Assembly: GCF_905163445.1 (NCBI RefSeq)
Contig: NC_053191.1
Location: 3,162,001-3,226,000, forward strand
Length of the DNA: 64,000 nucleotides
DNA from: Pararge aegeria
Taxonomy: Eukaryota > Arthropoda > Insecta > Lepidoptera > Nymphalidae
Direction: 5' to 3'
The translations under genes and the position numbers were made by a program. Positions 49,501-58,500 of the stretch are shown here, one piece after another (the first letter of the stretch is position 1; every line of letters starts with the position of its first letter). A model generated the notes under the pieces. That model was not told the origin of the DNA. It was given only the letters and a program-made list of their open reading frames with translations, and did not search any database.

Positions 49501-52500
49501 GCGCTCGTCTCGCTCTCCTTGCGCACGCGCTCGCGCGGGTCCGCCGAACGGCGCTCCCGATCGCGATCGCGGTCTCGACCGTATACACCCTGCAAAACCA
49601 GTCAAGACATCTATTGGATAGAAGCAGGCGTTACTTTGCGGAAATCCATGATATGTTATGTAAATTAAGCTTAATTTGCTATACTCCGCGAACAGCATGA
49701 GAGTCTGTATGGTGTAATTTATTATTACTTCTATCCGTATACTCCACACCAAACTGATCCTCGGCAATGTACCCTCTACGCACGTTTCACTCCGAAACCG
49801 GAGCATCCTCAGGAGATGTTGACTTTACGTCGTTGATGAGAGTCAACGTTTATAGAGGGTACATTGCCAAGGATCTGTTTGGTGTAGAGTAAACGGATTG
49901 AAGTAATTATAAATTACACCATAGATATTCTCCTGCTGTTCGCGGAGTATAGCAAATTAAGCTTAATTTTCATAAAGTCAAGACATCATCATCATATCGA
50001 CCCATTACCGGCCGCAGGGCACGGGTCCACCATCCTCACGATGTTTTCATTCACCGTTGAAGCGAGTGATATTTTAATTGTTTAAAACGCACGTGACTTA
50101 GAAAAGTTAGAGCTGGGATTCGAACTCGCCGGACGGACGGACAGTAGGTACAATCAAGTTGTAACCAGTAATTACCACGAGGGGGCCCGCGGTTTCTTCA
50201 TCGTAGAGAGCTAGACTGTTCCATTTTCTGAAGTGGCAATGGGCGGGACACAAAGCACAGCAAACCGATGGATGTTGGGCTCTCTAGGTGCTGAAATGGA
50301 CCGCACCGGTAGACAGCTGTATCTGGAACACCCTACGAGAAACCTGGGTCCAAATATATCAATAATAATAAAGCATTATATTTATTATTGCGTGATACAT
50401 ACTTTATGATTTTCCGCAGGCGCATCTCCTCTGCCCCCTTTATCTTCTTCGCACGGTGACTCGGAACGTCTCTTCATAACCCTGTAACAACACATTCGGG
50501 ATGAGAACTTCGACCCGGTTGCTCTTCTAATAATTTTAGATGACAATGTGAGATGGTGATAAAAAACCGGCTAAGTTTGTTGCGGGCTTCTTCTTAGACC
50601 AGGACGATGTAATTTATAATTTCTTCAATCTTTATACTCCACACCAAACAGATCATCGGCAATGTACCCTCTACGCACGTTTTGCTCCGAAACCGTAGCT
50701 TCCTCTGGAGATGTTGACTTTACAATGAACAATTGTTACGTGGCAAGAAGTTTATAGAGCATAAAGATTGAAGAAATTATAAATTACAAAATACAGATTC
50801 TACTGTTTAAGTGTAGCAAATTGAGCTTAATTTTCATAATCCTATCATTCTCTAACTGGCGAGAGAGGCGAAAGACGCGTTGATAAGAAATCAGTTGAGG
50901 TTTAGTTAATCATGCCCTACAATGGGAGGTCATTACATAATTCATATGTTGCACGCAGCACGGGATGGGAAACCTGGCAGTTCACAGGCTTGACACGTTT
51001 TGATGTTTGGCGGTTGAAGCGTAATTTTGATTCCTGCATTTTTATATTATGACTTTGGTTCCTATGGTTTCTACATAAACTACGACCGTACCTCTACAAA
51101 GTCTACTATTATTGACATCAGTAAATCAGCTAAGATGCTAGCGATGCTACAACTTATTGCAAAGAAGGACCGAGCTGCGCGTCAATAATCCCTATAATTG
51201 GTATTTCTCTTATATAGTTTTTTTTTTAATTCCAACTTCATAACTTTAATTCCTAATTTCATTTTAACAGCGTCCGAATGTGAGATCAGTATGAATGTAT
51301 ATTTCTGCTTTCAGGATAAAATGTATTCATTTAGAAATAGAATCCATATTTCCGATGTCCCTTATTATTGACGTCCAGCATTCAGGAGCTTCCGTCACTA
51401 TTTGAATTTTTCAGTCACGTCACCTACACCAGTGTTTCCTTATCTATTATTGGTTCAAATACCCTATCGTGAACGACTCAAAGTCAAAAGTCAAAGTCAA
51501 AAATATCTTTATTCAAGTAGGCCTACCATAGGTGGCACTTTTGATGCGTACATAAGAATTATTGCAAATGATGTATGACTAGGTAAGCAACGTTGACCAA
51601 AGTTATTAAAAATGGATGAGTGTCCAACTTTAGAAATTTGAAAGAGAATCTGCCATCCGCTTGTCTCAGCTCATATCATTCGATGGGATACTCACAGCGC
51701 CAGCGTGTCGTTGCCGGCGAAGGCGTTCTCGAGGCCGCGTTTGACGAGCGGCGAGTTGCGCAGGCGCATGAGTTCGTCGCGCGTGTACTGCAGCGGACGC
51801 CGCACCGGCCCCACCGCAAGCACGGCCGGGTCACCGCCGCCGCCGGAACCCACGCTTTCATCGTGACCTGGCGGACAACAAAGACCACAATCATTATAAT
51901 TTGTTATTTTATTTGAAAGAAAGAAAGAAAACACACGTATTCGTTTTGTAATAACAAAAAAAAAATAGGTTGAACTAAAAAACTTAAGAAAATAAACTAA
52001 GTATAGGTTACAACTAAACTTTATTGTACTCATATTGCGCACAAAAAAATGGTCACGAACGTGTGGTGGAATAGTGCTGCTTATTCTTAAATAAATATTG
52101 AGCGCTGATATTCTGCCGAAACCAAAACGAGTAAGAACACGAACTCAAGGTCATCGCAGCCGCCACACTCATCTATTGAAGGGAAATGCAAGCAGAAACA
52201 CGAAGTGACTAAATATAAACCAAAAAAAACATAAGTCAAATAAAGAATAATTATAGTGCCCTAATAGATGGATGGATTTGCAGCCCCTACGTGTCCCATT
52301 GTTGGGCAAAGGCCACCCTTTCATTCTTGCACTTATCTCGTTTTGTAGCTATTTGTGGCCAGTATTTTCATTTTCATTGCGTTCACTTTCGTCTTGGTCG
52401 AACTGGTCTTTGACCATAATTCATCAAGTTGCACATAACTTCATTGTAAACCTTTTTCAAGCCAAATACGTGAGAGGAGATGTAAAATAAAAGCTCGCGA

Positions 52501-55500
52501 AGAAGATAAGTCGGTTATTACGCCCCGTGTACAAAACTTTATTTTTCAATGGTGTAAACAAGTTATTTGCTACGTCAAAATTAATTGCGGAAGATCTCCT
52601 TCGTGTGGAGGGTAAGAATTGAGGAAGTTATAAATTACACCTTACAGATTCTCGTGCTATTCGCGGAGTATAGAAAATTAAGCTATATGTTCATTGTACA
52701 ATTTATTTGACGAATCCGATAAATTTATTAGGGTTAAGGGAGGGGGATTTGGTTTTAATTTCATTTTCTTTCCTTGTATTTCAGCGAATTGTATGACCGA
52801 CCCTCGCACATTTGGGACGTTAACCCGCAATCCAAATTCGTCTCATTAACCATATTTCAATTTTTATTTATTCCTCTAAAATTTGATGACATGGTAGCGA
52901 GCTAACCTATTGGCGGTTATATTAAATATTGGATAGAAGCAGGCGTTACTTTGCATAAATCCATGATATATTATGAACTAGAGATGTTGACTCAACAATT
53001 ATTCATTGTAAAGTCAACATTTCTTGAGGCTCCGGTTTCGGAGCGAATCGTGCGTAGAGGGTACATTGCCGAAGATCTGTTTGGTGTGGGGTATAAGAAT
53101 TAAAGAAATTATAAATTACACCATACATATTCTCCTGTTTTTCGCGGAGTATAGCAAATTAAGCTTAATTTTCAGACAATGGTTATATTAAACTGAATTC
53201 CCTAATCTGATTCTATGCGACATCGTAGCGGAAATTTCCGATATTCAATCACCTCTGCCTACTGCCTAGAGTCAATATTTGTTTGATCCAGGAATAGCAA
53301 TGGCACTATTATCTTAACAAAGCGTGGGAGGCTGCGTGAACTGCCTACGACAGCCCTTTGTTAGAGATGCCAGTTCTATTCCTAACAAAGCTCTTACTCG
53401 TGGCACGCTTACCTAGAATATATTAATAAACATTGGTAATCCGAAACGAGTATTCAAAACTGCCCTAAAGTTTTTTGTATTACAGGAAAACCTTCGCCCG
53501 TATAAACAGTGCAACACTTCGCAGGGCATGCAAGGAACACGACCTAAAATGTGACGCCTTGTGTCCATCAAGCTAAGTCGTTGGAGTCAAACCTCATTTG
53601 CCTGTAATTATACCGGCCAACTACGCCCTTCTGAGATAGTTCTTTCCCGTACGTGCTCTGTCACAAAAAGCTCTAGGTACTACTGCTATCAATAGTTATC
53701 ACAATAATTAAGACAAGCTTCTAGCAACATCTTAATGCCGTTCCACACCTTAGCGATTCGTTCAGCAACATATACGTGTGCGGTAATTGGACGACTGACT
53801 ATTGAAAACTACATTTACAACGTGTAAATGGAAACCGAAATAATACTTCACAGGCTTTAGAGGTACATTATGTATTGTCTCTAGATATTAGTAGAGCCCA
53901 CAACAAACTTAGCCGGGTAAATTTTTTTTTGTTATCACCATCCCATAGTAAATTTATAGTAAGCTTTGAAGCTAGAGCAATTCACACCCAAGCTTTTTTA
54001 TCGTTTAAGTAATCCTTATCCTTAACATTATAATAGGATTTTTCTGTAAGCTTACGTTTTATATAAACTTTGATAAAACGGTAATTTGTTTTAAAATAAT
54101 ATACAATTGCCCTTGAATGAATTAGTAATTTTATGTGGCCTAGTAAACTGCACAACGAGTTTATTTTTGCTTCTAATATTAATATTGTTACAGTCCATTT
54201 TCTTTTGAAATTTTGCTATATTTTTATGGACATAAATTAAGTTTTCAAATACATACTTACTAGCACCGTCATTATCTGAGTGCCAACTGTCAGATTTTCT
54301 ATCTACGTTTACTTATTCGACCGTATGAAAGTTATCTGCGTTTTATATTTATATGGTATCGAGAGAGTCTCAGTGACAGTAAAGTTTCCCAGATCCTTCG
54401 ATACCATATAAATCGTAGATAACTAATTTAGACATTCCATTACAGAACCTGCTGTAATGGCTGGCATGGCTGGCATAGGCAGGGGTCACAAATGTGTTAT
54501 ACACACATTTGCACCACTACTTCTTCATTCTTTATTCGAAATTTCCGAAGGTTTTAAACTGCGTAAAAAATCTGCAGTGCCGCGTTAAACGTAGCATCCG
54601 ATAAAATATCAATAAACAGAGTGCCAAGTGCGAAATTTTCTACCTACGCTTACTTATTTGATCGCGTGTTAGTTACTATAAATTTACTATGGGATGGTGA
54701 TAACAAAAAACAATTTACCCGGCTAAGTTTGTTGTGGGCTCTACTTAGACCAGGGCGCGTTTGGAACACTCGTAGCTTTAGGTTTAAGTTGGCGAACGAA
54801 GTTGTCACAATCCCCTTACAATTATGTAAACATTTATGTACCTATGAACGCTTCATAAGTGCCTGTGATAGGCCTACATGAATTATTAAAGAAATTATGA
54901 ATTTGGATGCGCAATTGCGTCAGTTCACTTACTCCAAGAGACACGTTTAACGCGCTTCGAAGGCGGCCCGGCGCGTATCTTCGGCGGCAACTGAGAAGGC
55001 ACCTTCCGTAAAGCGCTTTGGTATCTCAGTACGAACGCGTGCACAGCACATTTAACCGGTGACGGAACACTATCCACCGCCACGTTAGTCGCTGCCAATC
55101 TCTTCTCGCGACGCTTTGCAGCGCGAATGGCAAACCTACGGCGACTTTTGCGTCCCTTCTTCGCCACATCGGCTTGAACCTCTTTCCTACCCATCATGGC
55201 AAAGACAAATCGCGGCACAACAAAATGGCGACGAAAAACACGTAGCACACAAAAAACTTAAAAACTAAACTTAATTGTTAACGTAATTATTTAAAATAAT
55301 AATAAATCTTTAATAAATAAAAAAATTAAAACACGTAATTTATAAATAAAAATAAAACACCGACTTAAAACTAAATAGCTATACTAAAGTTATCATAAGA
55401 GACGGAATGTAGACGCGCAATTTTCTACGTATGAAAAAGAACTTTCTTTGGCTACGTAGCAAAGTTCTCGCGATAAGATGGAACACTAAAACGAAAAAAA

Positions 55501-58500
55501 AAACGTGAGGGAACACTCGTTTAACGCGAACACTCGCAGCGTACGGGAATGTCTCAAAGACTGAGGTCATAGAGGACGCGACAACCGTTGAATATTCGGA
55601 ACCAACTACCTTCATTTTTTATTAAAATTTATAAAACCGTCCGCAAACATCACTTTTATGCCGGTATGTGTATTAAGTATATACAAGAATTAAGACTTTA
55701 ATTTAAATATTGGATAGAAGCAGTTTCATGGAATTTCGCAAAACAGGATACTTTGCGTAATTCCATGTAATGTTATAAAAATAAGACTTAATTTCCACGA
55801 AAAGCAGGGGAATCTGCATGATGCAATTTCTTATTTCTTCAATCTTTTTTTCATATTCCACTACATTTAGCCCTTGACTGCAATCTCATCCGATCGTAAG
55901 TAATGATGCAGTCAGTTATATGAACCCGTGTATGGGTTCATATAACTGACTGCATCTTAATCGGTTTCTAGGCGACATCATAACGGAAATCTAAATCGCT
56001 TAGTGGCAAAACTTTGTCAGTAGGGTTGTAACTAATCGCGGCCGAATCTTAAACTAAGTTATAACCCGATAATAACTACCAAGACAAATCATACGATCAC
56101 ATACGGTTTATGAATCTGAAGAGTTTGTACGTTTGAATGCGCTTATAACGGTAACTTTGTATTTACTAAATACAAATTCCTAAAATATTTTATCATGTAC
56201 ATAATATATTGTATAATATTTTTAGCATATAGTTAGACAAAAATTTTGAATTGGATACATGATGGTCCTGTTGAAAACATAAATAACGTGCGATTATATC
56301 GCGGGCAGGAACTAAAATAATCTAAATAATTTTTAAAATTCTTCATTAAGAGATTGTTGAAGTGTTTCAAGTGTTCGTAAAATAAGTAAAAACTAAAACG
56401 GACTAAAAGGGTCCAACTGTTATTCATTTTTGTCGTTTTAACGAAGTAAGATTAGAGAGAAAGGTGTGCGGCGGGCCTTATTTGGGTCATTGTTTTCAAT
56501 TATTTCATGACTACCCTCGATTTAAACTATTTTTTAAGGGTGTAAGATGCAATACGCACAATAATAAAAGCGTTAGATCTACTATTTATACTACAATATA
56601 TGGATATTGACAAACATACTTTAGCATTTATATTATAGATATGGATCTTTAATATAAATGCGAAAGTATGTTTGTCTATATGTTTGTTAGTGACAATGTT
56701 CAGCTCAACCACTAACACTCACCAATATTAATAAAATTGTGCACATATATATATATAGCTTTTATCCTGGAGATGGATATAGAATATGTTTTATTCTGGA
56801 GAAGGGATAAAAAACTTACCTAAGTACAACTTAGCATTAAAACTTATCTTGACAAAACTTTGCATAGAGATAGCTTCCTTGAGACAGGCTTAAAATACGA
56901 TATTTTTTAGTCAAGGAATAATAATCAAATTGTATACTTTTCTTTTTTTTATGTATTTTTAGTGGTGTGAACACCACTAAACGTACATTCATTCATTCTT
57001 AACCGAAACAAACAAGGACAAAGTTGATGGCAACAGCTAGTCCTATTGACGGCCGATTGGTGCAGTTTGCAGCGACTCTCGCAGCTTTCCGAGTCCAAGG
57101 CCGTGGTTTCGATTCCCACAACTGGAAAATTTTTGTGTTATGACCATGAATGTTTTTCAGTGGCTGGGTTTATATGTATATATTATAAATATCTATGTAT
57201 ATTATTCATAAAAATATTCATCAGTCATCTACCCATAACACAAGCTACGCTTACTTTTGGCGATGTGTGCGTTGTCGTAGTATATAAATTATATATTTAT
57301 TAATTTACTAATTGTTCACTTACAAAACACAGCTATATACTGTCTCTATAATGCCTATATTGTTGATGCCCTACATAGATATCAAGTTAAGCCCTACAGA
57401 CTATTGTACAATGCTTATGGGATCAATTCAATAACAGCCGTTTGCATGGGGTGCAGGGAATGAAGGTCAAGGGAGTGCTACCCTAATGTTATATGGGTAT
57501 AGCATAGTTATGTCTTATATAATGTAGCTACTGCTTACTTTACGATTTTTAAGCGTTATTTTTGAAATCTCTCGTCTTTTTCGGTTGGTTTAAAAAATAG
57601 ATATTAATGGGAATTTAAAACTTTTCGATTTCAGTTGTACTTATCAGTATCTTGCATTTCGAAAAATATAATTTTGTTAGGGACAAACTTTGAACTGAAT
57701 CGTTTAAACTATTTTGTTGTTCACTTTTACAGCTGCAATTACATTTTTCAACTTATGTATAGGCAGAAAGTGGTCCAACAAAAATTCATGAGTTTTTCAT
57801 GAAAACCCAAGCTCCCAAAAGAGGGTTTACCCGTTATCACCACGCTGGGCAGACAGGTTGGCGGTTGCAGTAGATAACACTTAAAGTACCTAGTAGTGAT
57901 TTAAAAATGTTATAACAATTTTAACCCAGGTATGAATGAATTAATGAATACACTTTTATTTTACACCAAAGAAAAAAAGTAGTTACAGAGATATAAATAC
58001 ATAGCAAGAGAGTTAGTGCTTTGTTTAATTATTGTTTGTGGTCAATAGGCATAGCCATACAATCAATCTGTGGCTTGCATTCACAAATTGATGAATTATG
58101 CCGACCAGCATGGGAGCACTGTAGAGGGTTTAAGCTCCACATGTATCCATTCTCTCCTATGAAAGGGCAAGGCTTTCACCTAACAATGGGAGTCTATCCC
58201 AAGGAGCTTTATCAGATTTTCAGCAATTCTTTATTTATGAGTGTAGGACCCATGCCTACCTAGAGTCTAATCTTTTAAAATAAAAATGAATTGTTGTAAA
58301 AATCATCCATCCCCTCAAAAATTTACAAGTAGGAATATTAACTCACCATCCTCGTTTACAAACATGCCTATTGAACTTCATCTTTTTTTTGGAGTTGGTT
58401 ATCATATAAAGAGATTGTTAAATTATTTTAAGTCTTAAAAATCACCATATAAATACTCAAAGAAAAAGAAAGCAGTTTCTTCCTTAACTGATTAAAATGT

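Noticed and set aside
49309..49668. Plus-strand and other-frame ORFs over the GC-rich block
   Set aside because: Shadows of 4E-T exon 4; only the minus frame with GRDRDRDRERR has flanking splice sites in the right phase.
51676..51894. Alternative minus-frame ORF over exon 2
   Set aside because: The frame carrying YTRDELM matches the eIF4E-binding motif and both splice phases.
55379..55615. 78-residue minus-strand ORF upstream of the basic ORF
   Set aside because: No family motif, Phe/Val-rich end from T runs, and no matching splice signals; AT-rich DNA separates it from 54925-55197.
58021..58263. 80-residue plus-strand ORF with several Cys residues
   Set aside because: No recognised domain, no splice or promoter support, and located in intron 1 of 4E-T; kept only as unexplained sequence.
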